Counted from the stretch's first letter, positions 19,061 to 28,507 are shown. The stretch is DNA of 43,159 bases from Puniceibacterium sp. (GCA_024636635.1 JAGXGV010000024.1:1-43159), one strand, 5' to 3'. The notes: generated by a model not told the origin, from the letters alone. Translations and numbers: made by a program.

Positions 19061-19951
19061 CTACTCCACATTCTGCACCTGTTCGCGCATCTGGTCGATC
19101 ACCGCCTTGAGGTCCAGCCCCACCCGCGTCAGCGCCACCGATTGCGCCTTGGAACACAGGGTATTGGCCTCGCGGTTGAACTCCTGCGTCAGGAAATCTA
19201 ACTTGCGCCCCACCGGCCCGGTCTGCGCCAGCAGCGCGCGCGCGGCCTCTACATGGGCGTTCAGGCGATCCAGTTCCTCGGTCACATCGGCTTTGACCGC
19301 GATCAGTGCCAGTTCCTGCGCCACGCGCTGCGGGTCCGCGCCATCGGCATTATCCATCACCCTGCCCAAAGCGCCCCGCAGCTTTTCCGCCTGCGCGTCG
19401 CGTTGCGCATGCCACGCGTTCCCGGCCTTGAGGGTCAGCGTCTCGATCTCGTCGATCTGGCCGGCCAGCACGGCCTGCAAGGCCCGCCCCTCAGCCACGC
19501 GCATCGCCACGAACGCCGACACAACCGCGTCGAACTCGCTCAGAAGCTGCGCGCACAGCGCCGTGGTGCCGGTCTGCGCCGCCGCACCGTCAAGCATACC
19601 GCGCAAGCCCACGATCTGCGCGGCTGTCGATGGCGCAAGCGACAGACCCAGGGTCGTTGCCTCGGCCTCGATTCGGGTCATCGCCGCCAGCACGACAGCC
19701 AGGTGATCGCTGGACAGGCGCGGTGCGCTCTCCTCTCCCGCACCCTGCACCCGCAGCGAAACGGTGACATTGCCGCGTGCGATCACCGGTCCCGTTGCGG
19801 CGCGGATCGCGGACTCGAGCCCTTCGATCCAGTCCGGCACGCGGATCCGCAGATCCAGCCCCTTGCCGTTCACGCTGCGCACGTCCCAGGACCAGCGCAG
19901 GCCGTCCAGCCCGCCCGTCGCCCCCGCAAATCCCGTCATCGACTGCCGCAT
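19061..19951 (-). CDS. yicC: YicC family endoribonuclease
   Basis: A 296-residue protein with the YicC N-terminal domain (MTGFAGATGG, SVNGKGLDLRIRVPDWIEGLE) and the C-terminal DUF1732 region (LDFLTQEFNREANTLCSKAQ, LKAVIDQMREQVQNVE). E. coli YicC is a hexameric RNase that takes part in small-RNA turnover; the same role here is by family. ATG 19951 has GGAGG five bases upstream; the GTG at 19957 is less likely. First gene of the yicC-gmk-carbonic anhydrase operon. Confidence 0.95.
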   Translation of the reverse strand: MRQSMTGFAGATGGLDGLRWSWDVRSVNGKGLDLRIRVPDWIEGLESAIRAATGPVIARGNVTVSLRVQGAGEESAPRLSSDHLAVVLAAMTRIEAEATTLGLSLAPSTAAQIVGLRGMLDGAAAQTGTTALCAQLLSEFDAVVSAFVAMRVAEGRALQAVLAGQIDEIETLTLKAGNAWHAQRDAQAEKLRGALGRVMDNADGADPQRVAQELALIAVKADVTEELDRLNAHVEAARALLAQTGPVGRKLDFLTQEFNREANTLCSKAQSVALTRVGLDLKAVIDQMREQVQNVE

Positions 19952-20149
19952 GATCACCTCCGCGCCTTCCCCTATGTGACCCCCCCGCGCAAAGCAAGCC
20001 GCAGCATCACCAAGCGTTAACCAGTTGGTTCAAATTGAGGCGAAACAGCACTGCAGTTCGAGTATTAAGGTTTCAGTAAGGGTTATGAAGGCATCTGGTT
20101 AAGATCCGTTAAGCACGGGAGGTGCCTGAGTTGTTTCAGGAGCAAGCCA

Positions 20150-20866
20150 ATGTTTGGTATCGGTCGAAATCAACAAAATGTGGTGTCTATGATGTCGCGC
20201 GAACATGAACGCCGTAATGCACCGATCCGCGAGGTCGAGACCTACTGGCGCGCCCTGTGCGAGGCCGACACCATCCCGGCGCGCAGCCGTATCGATCCGC
20301 GCGGCATCGAGGGTGCGCTGGAAAACGCCTTTCTTGCGGAACGCATCGCCCCGGGCATGGCCAGAATCCGCGTTGCCGGATCACACCTGCTGGACCTGAT
20401 GGGGATGGAGGTGTCGGGCATGCCGCTGAGCAGCCTCTTCGCCCCGCCCGCCCGCGATGAATTGCAAAGACATGTCACCCGCGTCTTTGCGGGACCGTCG
20501 ATCCTGCGGGCCCGTTTGCGCGGCGAGGACGGGTTCGGCAAGCCCGCGATGGAGGCCAGCCTGCTACTGCTGCCGATGCGTTCGGACATGGGCGATGTCA
20601 GCCGTGCGCTTGGATGTCTGGTCACGCAAGGCAGGATCGGTCGCGTCCCGCGTCGCTTTGTGCTGGAAGAGATCCAGACCACACCGGTTTTCAATACGCA
20701 ATCCGGCCCCGCCGAAGCGATTCGCCCGACAGATCCGGAAAACGCCTACCTCAGGCAACGCGTGCCCCGCGTCCACCAGTTCGACGAACCCGCGACGCCC
20801 TTTACGCCAAAGGTCCTGAGCGGGCTGCGCCCGAACCTGCGCATCGTTGTCTCCAATGACGACTGA
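20150..20866 (+). CDS. PAS domain protein (PAS_5-like)
   Basis: A 238-residue soluble protein whose first 170 residues look like the alphaproteobacterial PAS_5 family: REVETYWRALCEADTIPARSRIDPRGIEGALENAFLAERIAPGMARIRVAGSHL is the recognisable start region, followed by the fold's later strands (LLPMRSDMGDVSRALGCLV). The C-terminal tail is Pro-rich and polar. Ligand and partner are unknown. ATG 20150 has AGGAG seven bases upstream. The gene stands alone, downstream of a 190-base AT-richer gap shared divergently with yicC. Confidence 0.85.
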   Translation: MFGIGRNQQNVVSMMSREHERRNAPIREVETYWRALCEADTIPARSRIDPRGIEGALENAFLAERIAPGMARIRVAGSHLLDLMGMEVSGMPLSSLFAPPARDELQRHVTRVFAGPSILRARLRGEDGFGKPAMEASLLLLPMRSDMGDVSRALGCLVTQGRIGRVPRRFVLEEIQTTPVFNTQSGPAEAIRPTDPENAYLRQRVPRVHQFDEPATPFTPKVLSGLRPNLRIVVSNDD

Positions 20867-20883
20867 GCCCTGACCACGGACAG

Positions 20884-20922
20884 GAAAGCGGCCGCCGTGA
20901 CTCCCACGACGACCGCGCTTTT
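20884..20922 (-). terminator. Probable galU terminator
   Basis: In the minus-strand RNA, AAAGCG pairs with CGCTTT and, past a two-base bulge, nine more pairs (two of them G-U) close a loop of about five bases. The stem is 16 bases beyond the galU stop codon and ends in a short T-rich stretch. In plus-strand RNA the same sites become mismatches, so it favours the galU transcript. Confidence 0.5.
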
Positions 20923-20938
20923 GATCAACCCAAAGGTA

Positions 20939-21847
20939 CTATTCGGCAGCCAGAAGACCGCGGTTATGATCCTCGATCACGTTGCGAAACTCTGTCGTGG
21001 AGTTGGCATAGGCCAGGATCGCCTGCAACATCCCCACTTTCGAACCGCAGTCATACCGCTGGCCACTGAAACGGAACCCGCTCAGTCCGACGCGCGGTGT
21101 CGCGCGCGAAATCGCGTCGGTCAGCTGGATCTCGCCGCCGGCCCCCGGCTTCTGGTTGCGCAGGTCGTCAAAGATCGACCCGTCCAGCACATAGCGCCCG
21201 ACCACGGCCTGACGCGACGGCGCCTCGTCCGGGTCGGGCTTTTCGACCATGCCATCCGCCCAAAGCACGTTTTCGTCGCGCCCGGTCACCGACAGGATGC
21301 CATAGCTGCTGACTGCATCGGCTTCGACCTGCATCGTCGCGACCATGTGTCCGGCGCCACCGCGTTCGTAGGCTTCGATCATCTCTGACAGACAGCCCGC
21401 ATCCCCCAGGATAAGGTCGTCCGGCAGAATCACTGCCACCGGCCCGGGCAGCGCGTCATCGGCCGCGCACAGAACCGCGTGACCCAGACCCAGCGGCTCG
21501 TCCTGCATGACAAAGCGCACATCGATGGCCTTGGCGTCCAGGGCATTGGCGCGCAACTTTTGCGCCACTTCGGTCTTGCCCTTGGCACAAAGCTGTTCAT
21601 CAAGTTCGGCGTCGTGCAGCACGTATTTCTCGATCGCGGACTTTGACGGGTGGCTGACAAAGATCATCCGTTCGATTCCAGCCGCGCGGGCCTCGTCGAT
21701 GGCGAACTGAATCAGCGGCCGGTCAAGCACCGCCAGAAGTTCCTTCGGGGTCGCCTTGGTCGCCGGAAGGAAACGCGTCCCCAACCCGGCCACGGGAAAG
21801 ATCGCGGTACGCACAGGCAGGGGCCTTGCAGTCTCTTTCGGTTCCAT
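20939..21847 (-). CDS. galU: UTP-glucose-1-phosphate uridylyltransferase
   Basis: A 302-residue nucleotidyltransferase making UDP-glucose from UTP and glucose-1-phosphate. Signatures are AIFPVAGLGTRFLPATKATPKELL (nucleotide-binding Gly-rich loop and Lys), MQDEPLGLGHAVLCA, VAVILPDDLILG and GEIQLTDAI. UDP-glucose feeds polysaccharide and glycolipid synthesis. ATG 21847 (MEPKETARPLPV) is preceded by AAGGAG; the frame upstream is non-conserved. It is divergent from the glucosylglycerol operon, which may or may not draw on UDP-glucose, since the best-known GgpS enzymes use ADP-glucose. Confidence 0.96.
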   Translation of the reverse strand: MEPKETARPLPVRTAIFPVAGLGTRFLPATKATPKELLAVLDRPLIQFAIDEARAAGIERMIFVSHPSKSAIEKYVLHDAELDEQLCAKGKTEVAQKLRANALDAKAIDVRFVMQDEPLGLGHAVLCAADDALPGPVAVILPDDLILGDAGCLSEMIEAYERGGAGHMVATMQVEADAVSSYGILSVTGRDENVLWADGMVEKPDPDEAPSRQAVVGRYVLDGSIFDDLRNQKPGAGGEIQLTDAISRATPRVGLSGFRFSGQRYDCGSKVGMLQAILAYANSTTEFRNVIEDHNRGLLAAE

Positions 21848-21926
21848 GTGATCGATTCTCCTTATGACTGTCCAATCCCGATGCGGGGGGTCATCCGCCC
21901 GGCCGCTGCAACGCAGCATCTTGGTT

Positions 21927-21954
21927 ACTTTACGAAACCCTTCACCCATGTCAA
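21927..21954 (-). promoter_or_regulatory. Probable galU promoter
   Basis: On the minus strand a perfect TTGACA (21954-21949) is followed after 16 bases by TAAAGT (21932-21927), a good housekeeping-type promoter. It would give a leader of about 75 bases before galU. Confidence 0.5.
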
Positions 21955-22319
21955 AATGGGCTCAACTGACGCCTAACGCCGCAAAAGATGCAGAGTTCCT
22001 GACCCTTCGTGTTTTTCATAAACCTCAGAGGGTTACGTTGGGACACGGAACCGACTCCGGTTTGTGGCGTTTTTAGGGCGGGCCATATTTCAGGTGGGTC
22101 TGCTCTTGTTTTGTGGCCAAACCTTTCAAATTACAAAGGTTTCGCCAGTTTACCGGGCAGCCTTCATCAAAAATCGCCCAAAATTTGATCATTTCCTGCC
22201 TCGCATTGGGTGACATCGGAAAGTGGTCCGTGCATTCTGTTCGGGTTGCTAACATCACCCTGTCCGATACCGCGTGGCAGCAGGGTCCGCGACGGACCCG
22301 ACGGCAAGGGAGCCTCGAC
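21955..22319. promoter_or_regulatory. Long AT-richer control region upstream of gpsA-ggpS, with palindrome
   Basis: This stretch upstream of gpsA is visibly richer in A and T than its surroundings and has no convincing gene. It contains an inverted repeat at 22119-22142: AAACCTTT, eight bases, AAAGGTTT. An open frame through it in phase with gpsA (from 22113) has no family resemblance, so it is probably untranslated. The length and palindrome suggest regulated expression of the osmolyte operon, which is an inference; I found no clear promoter boxes on the plus strand. Confidence 0.4.
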
Positions 22320-23465
22320 ATGGACGGAGACAGCTTGGACGCATCACTCACCCGCACAGACACCAAAGACGCATCCCGCGTGTACGCCGAACCCTACAAA
22401 CGGGTCGCCGTGCTGGGTATGGGCAGCTGGGGAACCGCGCTCGCCATGGTCGCAGCGACGGCCGGGCGCGACGTGCGGCTCTGGGGTCGTCGCCACACGC
22501 TGGCCGAAGCGGTACAGGCCACCCGCATCAACGCCGAATACCTGCCCGATGTGCCGTTGCACGACGCCATTTCGGTGACCAGCGACCTTGCCCATGCGCT
22601 GGACGGTGCCGAAGCCGTGCTGATCGTCACTCCGTCCCGTACCTTGCGGGAACTCTGCGCCGCGATCCGGCCCTTTCTGGCGCCGGGCGTCCCGCTTGTG
22701 CTCTGCTGCAAGGGGATCGAACGTGGCACCGGGTTCCTGCTGTCCCATGTGATTGAGGAAGAATTTCCCGGCCATCCGGTCGGGGCGCTGTCTGGCCCGA
22801 CCTTTGCGCAGGAAACTGCGTTGGGCCACCCTACGGCGGCGACCATCGCCTTTGGGTTTTCCTACAAGGACCGGCTTGATCCGGCAGAAAGCCCGGCCGC
22901 GCGGCTGGCTGTCTCGATGTCCTCGGCCGCCTTCCGCCCCTACGTGTCCGACGATCCCGTCGGGGTCGAAATCGGCGGCGCGGTCAAGAACGTGATTGCC
23001 ATCGCCTGCGGGATGATGACCGGCGCCGGCTTTGCCGAAAACACCCGCGCCGCGCTGATCACCCGCGGCATCGACGAAATGAAGTTCCTTGCCGAAGCCC
23101 TTGGCGGCAGACGGGAAACCGTGACCGGCCTATCGGGCGCCGGTGACCTTACCCTGACCTGCTCCAGCATGACCTCGCGCAACATGTCGCTCGGCGTGCA
23201 ACTGGGCAAGGGTATCGCGCGCAAAGACTGTTTTGACGGTCGCGACGTGGTGGTGGAAGGCGAGGTCAACGCCGTGTCCGTGGTCGATCTGGCCCGCCGC
23301 ATCCGGGTCCGCATGCCGATCTGCGAAGCGGTCCATGCCATTCTTTATGAAGGCGCCGATCTGGCCACGGCCTTCTCTGATCTCTGGGCACAACCGATCG
23401 AATCCGAACCCAGGGCGCTGGACATCGTACTGGCGCATCCCACAACCCAGCGAGAAACGCCATGA
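22320..23465 (+). CDS. gpsA: Glycerol-3-phosphate dehydrogenase [NAD(P)+]
   Basis: A 381-residue enzyme that reduces dihydroxyacetone phosphate to glycerol-3-phosphate. The dinucleotide fold starts at VAVLGMGSWGTALAMVAA; CCKGIERGTG, ALSGPTFAQE and GGAVKNVIAIACGMMTG (with the catalytic Lys) follow, then TGLSGAGDLTLTCSS. It is longer than the usual 330 residues because of about 33 polar N-terminal residues (MDGDSLDASLTRTDTKDASR) before the fold. ATG 22320 has AGGGAG seven bases upstream. The stop overlaps the ATG of the HAD gene, so it is the first gene of a translationally coupled operon. The context suggests it supplies acceptor for GgpS rather than (or besides) phospholipid synthesis. Confidence 0.95.
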   Translation: MDGDSLDASLTRTDTKDASRVYAEPYKRVAVLGMGSWGTALAMVAATAGRDVRLWGRRHTLAEAVQATRINAEYLPDVPLHDAISVTSDLAHALDGAEAVLIVTPSRTLRELCAAIRPFLAPGVPLVLCCKGIERGTGFLLSHVIEEEFPGHPVGALSGPTFAQETALGHPTAATIAFGFSYKDRLDPAESPAARLAVSMSSAAFRPYVSDDPVGVEIGGAVKNVIAIACGMMTGAGFAENTRAALITRGIDEMKFLAEALGGRRETVTGLSGAGDLTLTCSSMTSRNMSLGVQLGKGIARKDCFDGRDVVVEGEVNAVSVVDLARRIRVRMPICEAVHAILYEGADLATAFSDLWAQPIESEPRALDIVLAHPTTQRETP

Positions 23466-24241
23466 CCCTGCACACCCCCGTGACCGATGTACCGATCAAC
23501 GCCCGCAAATTTGTCCTTGCGACCGATCTGGACGGCACCTTCCTCGGGGGCACGGACGCGGACCGCCAGTTGCTTTACGACTGGATCGAGGCCAACCGGG
23601 ACACCATCGGCCTGATCTTCGTGACCGGGCGCGACCCCAAGTTCATCCGCGAATTGTGCGACGGGGGCGTTCCCTGGCCCGAGTATGTCATCGGCGACGT
23701 GGGCACCACCATCGCAAAGGTCGTTAACCGCGAAATTCACCCCATCGAGCCGCTGGAAAAAGACATCGCCGACCGCTGGGGCGACGCGGGCGCGTCCGTG
23801 CGTGCGGCGCTTGACGGGCATCCCGGCCTCACGCTTCAGCCGACTGCCTTCCGCTACCGGGTCAGCTATGACCTGCACACCGACAGCTTCGATCCGCAAG
23901 CCCATGGCATCATACAGGAAATGGGTCATGATACGCTGGTGTCCGATAACCGCTACTTTGATGTCCTGCCGCGCGGGGTCAGCAAGGGCCCATCGCTCAA
24001 ACGGCTGGTGGCGCATCTCGACATTGCGCCCGACACCGTTCTGGCGGCAGGCGATACGATGAACGATCTGTCGATGCTGGAATGTGGCCTGCCCGCCGTT
24101 GCGGTGGGAGGATCGGAACCGGACCTGCTCTCGCGCGTTGGACCTTTGAAACAGGTCCACAAGGCGGCCGCAATTGGCGCGGCTGGCATTCTGGAAGCCG
24201 TCGCTGTGCGCAATTTTCATCCCGTGCCGAAAGGAAACTGA
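23462..24241 (+). CDS. HAD phosphatase, probable glucosylglycerol-phosphate phosphatase
   Basis: A 259-residue HAD hydrolase of the sucrose-phosphatase-like type. Motif I is TDLDGTFLGG (nucleophile D22, acid/base D24), motif II FVTGRDPKF, motif III the Lys in GVSKGPSL, and motif IV GDTMNDLSM. The cap region between motifs II and III fits sugar-phosphate substrates. It lies between gpsA and ggpS with a 4-base overlap at the start and a one-base gap at the end, so its likely substrate is glucosylglycerol phosphate. It is not the StpA/GgpP type known from Synechocystis as far as I can judge, so the assignment is by context. Confidence 0.8.
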   Translation: MTLHTPVTDVPINARKFVLATDLDGTFLGGTDADRQLLYDWIEANRDTIGLIFVTGRDPKFIRELCDGGVPWPEYVIGDVGTTIAKVVNREIHPIEPLEKDIADRWGDAGASVRAALDGHPGLTLQPTAFRYRVSYDLHTDSFDPQAHGIIQEMGHDTLVSDNRYFDVLPRGVSKGPSLKRLVAHLDIAPDTVLAAGDTMNDLSMLECGLPAVAVGGSEPDLLSRVGPLKQVHKAAAIGAAGILEAVAVRNFHPVPKGN

Positions 24242-24242
24242 C

Positions 24243-25757
24243 ATGTCCAGCGATCTTGTGATCGTCTACCACCGTCAACCCTATGAAGAGGCGGAAGAAA
24301 ATGGAAAAATCGTCCTCCGAGAGAACAAGAGCCCCAACGGCATCGTCCCGACCCTGAAAAGCTTTTTCGGCGCCGTCGACAATGCGGCATGGGTGGCCTG
24401 GAAACAGGCCGAGGATACCGCCAATCCCGGCTTCGAACGCGTGATCGAGATCGAGGACAGCTTTGGCAAATATACCGTCTCGCGCCTGCCGCTGACAGAG
24501 GCGCAGGTCAAAAGCTTTTATCACGTCACGTCCAAGGAAGCCTTCTGGCCGATCCTGCACGGCTTCAAGGAAAAGTACAATTACGACCCCGTCGACTGGC
24601 CCACTTTCCGCGAAGTGAACTGGGCCTTTGCCGAAGCCGCCGCCGCCGAATCCGCCAAAGGCGCGTCAGTCTGGGTCCACGACTACAACCTCTGGCTTGT
24701 CCCCGGCTATCTGCGCCAGTTGCGCCCGGACGTGCGGATCTCGTTCTTTCACCACACGCCCTTCCCTTCGGCGGACATGTTCAACGTGCTGCCTTGGCGG
24801 GGCGAAATCATCGACAGCCTGCTTGCCTGCGATGTGGTCGGCTTCCATATCCCGCGATATGCCGCGAACTTTGTCTCTGTCGTGCGCTCTCTGCGGGACG
24901 TGGGACAGGTGCCGCGGATCAAGGTCGATCCCGATTTCATCTCGGAAGGGTCGGCGCTCAGCGACCGCACCGTTCCGACGGCGATCCACTTGGAAGACAA
25001 CAACAACCATGTCGTCCACCTCGGCACGACTCCTGTCGGCGTGAACACCGACTACATCAATGCAGTCGCCGGACGCGAGGATACGGCCGAGCGTGCCAAA
25101 GGCATCAAGGAGGAATTGGGCGGCGCAAAGCTGATCCTGTCCGTGGGGCGCACCGATTACACCAAGGGGGGCGCCGACCAGCTTTTGGCATTCGAGCGGC
25201 TGCTGGACCGCCGCCCCGAACTTGTGGGCAACCTGCGCCTTCTGCACGTCTCTGTCAGCGCCAACCGGAGCATGAGCGTCTACCGCGATATCCAGGAAGA
25301 GATCGAACAGATCGCCGGGCGGATCAACGGGCGCTTCGGCTCTTTCACCTCGACGCCCGTGACGTTGATTTCGCGCGCCATCCCGTTCGAGACGCTTGTC
25401 GCCTACTACCGCGCTGCAGATATCGCCTGGATCACGCCGCTGGCGGACGGGATGAACCTTGTGGCGAAGGAATTCGCCGCATCCCGCACCGATGGCGACG
25501 GCGTGCTGATCCTGTCGGAATTTGCCGGCGCCGCGATCGAGCTAAGCTCGGCCGTGCTCACCAACCCCTATTCCAACCGGTCGATGGATCACGCCATCGA
25601 ACTGGCACTGAACATGCCCGAGGAAGAGCGGCGCACCCGCATGAGCGAACTGCGGCGCATGGTCAAGAAATACGATACCGAAGCCTGGGCGCGCAACCAG
25701 CTCATCCTCCTGTCTGAAAAGGATTTCGGCAAGGGCAAGGACACCGCCGCAGCCTGA
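24243..25757 (+). CDS. ggpS: Glucosylglycerol-phosphate synthase (GT20)
   Basis: A 504-residue GT20 transferase. It resembles cyanobacterial GgpS from the first residue: [50 protein letters not shown], and [17 protein letters not shown]. Catalytic-site pieces shared with trehalose-6-phosphate synthase are present: FFHHTPFPS, the phosphate-binding RTDYTKGG, and [10 protein letters not shown]. The N-terminal loop differs from OtsA (which has a VSNR start and a Gly-rich loop), arguing against trehalose synthesis. It would join glucose from a nucleotide sugar to glycerol-3-phosphate. ATG 24243 has AAAGGA eight bases upstream and follows the HAD gene directly. The donor nucleotide cannot be decided by eye. 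Confidence 0.92.
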   Translation: MSSDLVIVYHRQPYEEAEENGKIVLRENKSPNGIVPTLKSFFGAVDNAAWVAWKQAEDTANPGFERVIEIEDSFGKYTVSRLPLTEAQVKSFYHVTSKEAFWPILHGFKEKYNYDPVDWPTFREVNWAFAEAAAAESAKGASVWVHDYNLWLVPGYLRQLRPDVRISFFHHTPFPSADMFNVLPWRGEIIDSLLACDVVGFHIPRYAANFVSVVRSLRDVGQVPRIKVDPDFISEGSALSDRTVPTAIHLEDNNNHVVHLGTTPVGVNTDYINAVAGREDTAERAKGIKEELGGAKLILSVGRTDYTKGGADQLLAFERLLDRRPELVGNLRLLHVSVSANRSMSVYRDIQEEIEQIAGRINGRFGSFTSTPVTLISRAIPFETLVAYYRAADIAWITPLADGMNLVAKEFAASRTDGDGVLILSEFAGAAIELSSAVLTNPYSNRSMDHAIELALNMPEEERRTRMSELRRMVKKYDTEAWARNQLILLSEKDFGKGKDTAAA

Positions 25758-25795
25758 TCCGTCGCTTGGCGTCGCGCCTTGCTGAAACCGCCATG

Positions 25796-25832
25796 AAAAA
25801 ACCGGCCCTTGCGGGGGCCGGTTTTCCTTTTC
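25796..25832. terminator. Bidirectional terminator between ggpS and DAHP synthase
   Basis: AAAACCGGCCC (25798-25808) pairs with GGGCCGGTTTT (25815-25825) around a six-base loop. T-rich sequence follows on the plus strand and A-rich sequence precedes it, so it works for both ggpS (plus) and the convergent DAHP synthase gene (minus). Confidence 0.85.
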
Positions 25833-25847
25833 CGCATCGTGCAGGCC

Positions 25848-27215
25848 TCAGCCGGTGGCAACCGCCGTTTCGGCACGGCGCGAGGTCAACTCCTCGGCCA
25901 CGAGGAACGCCAGTTCCAATGACTGCGACGCGTTCAGACGCGGATCGCAGGCTGTGTGGTAGCGGTCGCTCAGATCCTCATCCGTAACGGCGCGCACGCC
26001 ACCGGTGCATTCGGTCACATCATCGCCGGTCATCTCGAAATGCACGCCACCGGGAATGGTGCCTTCGGCGTTATGTACGGCAAAGAACTCCCGCACCTCG
26101 CGCAGCACCAGTTCGAAAGGCCGGGTCTTGTAGCCGGTCGAGCTTTTGATCGTGTTGCCGTGCATCGGATCGCACACCCAGGTGACAATCGCGCCTTCGT
26201 CACGAACCGCCTTGATCAGGCGCGGCAGGTTCTCGCCAACCTTGCCTGCACCAAACCGGGCGATCAGAGTAAGCTTGCCTGCCTCGTTCTCGGGGTTCAG
26301 CTTCTTTATCAGCACCTTGAGGTCTTCGGCGGTTGTGGTCGGCCCGCATTTCAGCCCCACCGGGTTCAGCACGCCACGCGCGAATTCCACATGTGCGCCG
26401 TCCGGCTGCCGCGTACGGTCACCAATCCAGATCATGTGCCCCGACCCCGCCAGCCACTTGCCGGACGTGGAATCGAGCCGGCACAGCGCCTCTTCGTATT
26501 CCAGCAGCAGCGATTCATGGCTGGTATAGAAATCCACCGTCCGCAGGTTGTGGTTGGATTCGGATTCCAGCCCCGCCGCCTTCATGAAGTCGAGCGTGTC
26601 GGAAATCCGGTTCGCCATGTCGCGGTACTTGGCGGCCTTTTCGCCTTCGGTAAAGCCAAGCGTCCAGGAATGGACCTCGTGGATGTCGGCATAGCCCCCG
26701 GTCGAAAATGCCCGCAACAGGTTCAGCGTGGCAGCCGCCTGGGTGTAGCCCTGCAACATCTTGCGTGCGTCAGGCGTGCGCGCCTCGGAGGTGAAGGGCA
26801 GATCGTTGATGATGTCGCCCCGGTAGCTGGGCAGTTCAACACCGTTCACCGTCTCGGTCGGGGCCGAACGCGGCTTGGCGAACTGGCCTGCCATGCGCCC
26901 CACCTTGACCACAGGCACCTTGGCACCGAAGGTCAGTACCATCGCCATCTGCAGCATTACCTTGAACGTGTCGCGGATGCCGTTGGCGCTGAAATGCTCG
27001 AACGACTCGGCGCAATCGCCGCCCTGAAGCAGGAACGCCTCGCCGCGCGACGCCGAGCCCAGCGATTTCTTCAGCTTTCGCGCCTCGCCCGCAAAGACCA
27101 GTGGCGGATATTTGGACAGCTGCGCCTCAACGGTGTGCAGGGCGTCCGCGTCCATATAATCGGGCATCTGTACTCGGGGCTTGTTGCGCCAGGTTGTCTT
27201 TTGCCACTCGGTCAT
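25848..27215 (-). CDS. aroG: Class II DAHP synthase
   Basis: A 455-residue 3-deoxy-7-phosphoheptulonate synthase that starts aromatic amino-acid biosynthesis by joining phosphoenolpyruvate and erythrose-4-phosphate. It is the class II (plant/Mycobacterium-like) type: [12 protein letters not shown] with the metal-binding Cys, [42 protein letters not shown] with a metal His, and [12 protein letters not shown]. Length agrees with the family. ATG 27215 has GGAG upstream. The gene is single and convergent with the glucosylglycerol operon. The symbol is the usual one for this product; class II enzymes have no settled symbol. Confidence 0.96.
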   Translation of the reverse strand: MTEWQKTTWRNKPRVQMPDYMDADALHTVEAQLSKYPPLVFAGEARKLKKSLGSASRGEAFLLQGGDCAESFEHFSANGIRDTFKVMLQMAMVLTFGAKVPVVKVGRMAGQFAKPRSAPTETVNGVELPSYRGDIINDLPFTSEARTPDARKMLQGYTQAAATLNLLRAFSTGGYADIHEVHSWTLGFTEGEKAAKYRDMANRISDTLDFMKAAGLESESNHNLRTVDFYTSHESLLLEYEEALCRLDSTSGKWLAGSGHMIWIGDRTRQPDGAHVEFARGVLNPVGLKCGPTTTAEDLKVLIKKLNPENEAGKLTLIARFGAGKVGENLPRLIKAVRDEGAIVTWVCDPMHGNTIKSSTGYKTRPFELVLREVREFFAVHNAEGTIPGGVHFEMTGDDVTECTGGVRAVTDEDLSDRYHTACDPRLNASQSLELAFLVAEELTSRRAETAVATG

Positions 27216-27472
27216 CTGGTGTCTCCGGTCAGTAAGCGTCTTTCATGACACGGCGCTCTATACAAAACCAAAGCCGGGCTGACCATAGCCGAAATCACCC
27301 CGCCCCAGCGGCCAGGTCGCCTGGCGATCGCCAGAAAGGACCGCAGCCTGTCCGGGATCGCATGATCTCGGGAAGGCAAATAAACGACATCCCTTGACGC
27401 TTGCAGGGCCTTCTGTCCATCTGGGGGCAGTTTTTCCACACGCCGTCACCCTTTGCAACGGGAAGCCTTGCC

Positions 27473-28474
27473 ATGGACGTCCAGCGCCAGATCATCGAAG
27501 TCGACACGAGCGCGAAACCGCGCCGTTTCGTCTTTGTGCTGCTGCCGCGCTTTACGCTTTTGTGTTTTGCCGCCGCGATCGACGCGCTGCGGATCGCCAA
27601 CCGAATGGCGAACCGGACGCTTTACACCTGGTCATTGACCGGTGAGGGCGGCGAAACGGTCACCTGTTCGGCAGGCACCGAATTCCGGCTGGAATCTGAT
27701 CTGCCCGAACTTGGCCGCGACGATACCGTCATGGTCTGCGGCGGGCTTGACGTGCAGGCCGCGACGACACGCAAGCTGCTGAACTGGCTGCGCCGTGAAT
27801 CGCGGCGCGGGCTCAAGATCGCGGGCCTGTGTACCGCCAGCTACAGCCTGGCCCGCGCCGGCCTGCTGGACGGCAAGAAGGCAACCATCCACTGGGAAAA
27901 CCAAGACAGCTTTGCCGAGGATTTCGAAGAGGTGATCCTGACCAAATCCGTCTTTGTCGTCGACGGCAACCGGATGAGCACGGCGGGCGGCACCTCGTCC
28001 ATCGACCTCATGCTCAAGGTCATCGCCGACGATCACGGCGAGGAACTCGCCAATGCGGTGGCCGACCAGCTGATCTATTCCTCGATCCGCACCGATCAGG
28101 ACACGCAGCGCCTTTCGGTGCCGACCCGCATCGGCGTGCGCCATCCCAAGCTCAGCCAGGTGATCCACATGATGGAAAGCCATATCGAAGAGCCGATCAG
28201 CCCCGCGATCATGGCGACCGACGTGGGCATGTCCACGCGACAGCTTGAACGGCTGTTCCGTCGGTATCTCAACCGCTCGCCCAAGCGCTACTACATGGAA
28301 CTGCGGCTGCAGAAGGCGCGCAACCTGCTGATGCAGACCGACATGAGCGTGATCAACGTGGCGCTGGCTTGCGGCTTTGCCAGCCCGTCGCATTTTTCCA
28401 AATGTTACCGCGCGCATTACGACACAACCCCCTACCGCGAACGCGGCAGCCATGCGGCGCGGCTGTCGGTCTGA
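27473..28474 (+). CDS. GlxA family AraC-type transcriptional regulator
   Basis: A 333-residue regulator with an N-terminal DJ-1/PfpI-like domain (about 20-190, including FVFVLLPRFTLLCFAAAIDALRIANRM and GLCTASYSLARAGLL) and a C-terminal AraC double helix-turn-helix (about 225-325, including MATDVGMSTRQLERLFRRYL and VALACGFASPSHFSKCYRAHY). Regulators of this build often respond to quaternary amines or related nitrogen compounds, such as GbdR and CdhR. Its gene is 117 bases upstream of the ABC transporter operon in the same direction, so control of that transporter is a reasonable guess. ATG 27473 fits the family start. Confidence 0.92.
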   Translation: MDVQRQIIEVDTSAKPRRFVFVLLPRFTLLCFAAAIDALRIANRMANRTLYTWSLTGEGGETVTCSAGTEFRLESDLPELGRDDTVMVCGGLDVQAATTRKLLNWLRRESRRGLKIAGLCTASYSLARAGLLDGKKATIHWENQDSFAEDFEEVILTKSVFVVDGNRMSTAGGTSSIDLMLKVIADDHGEELANAVADQLIYSSIRTDQDTQRLSVPTRIGVRHPKLSQVIHMMESHIEEPISPAIMATDVGMSTRQLERLFRRYLNRSPKRYYMELRLQKARNLLMQTDMSVINVALACGFASPSHFSKCYRAHYDTTPYRERGSHAARLSV

Positions 28475-28507
28475 CGCGGCGGCCTTGACGCTGCGCCCAA
28501 TCCGCCC

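Noticed and set aside
20092-20116. CtrA binding site upstream of the PAS gene
   Set aside because: GGTTAAGATCCGTTAAGC has two TTAA words six bases apart; the known site needs seven. Kept only as a coincidence.
24243-25757. Trehalose-6-phosphate synthase (OtsA) reading of the GT20 gene
   Set aside because: The N-terminus and the KSPNGI loop follow GgpS, and gpsA lies upstream, while no otsB-like order is seen. The shared motifs belong to the whole family.
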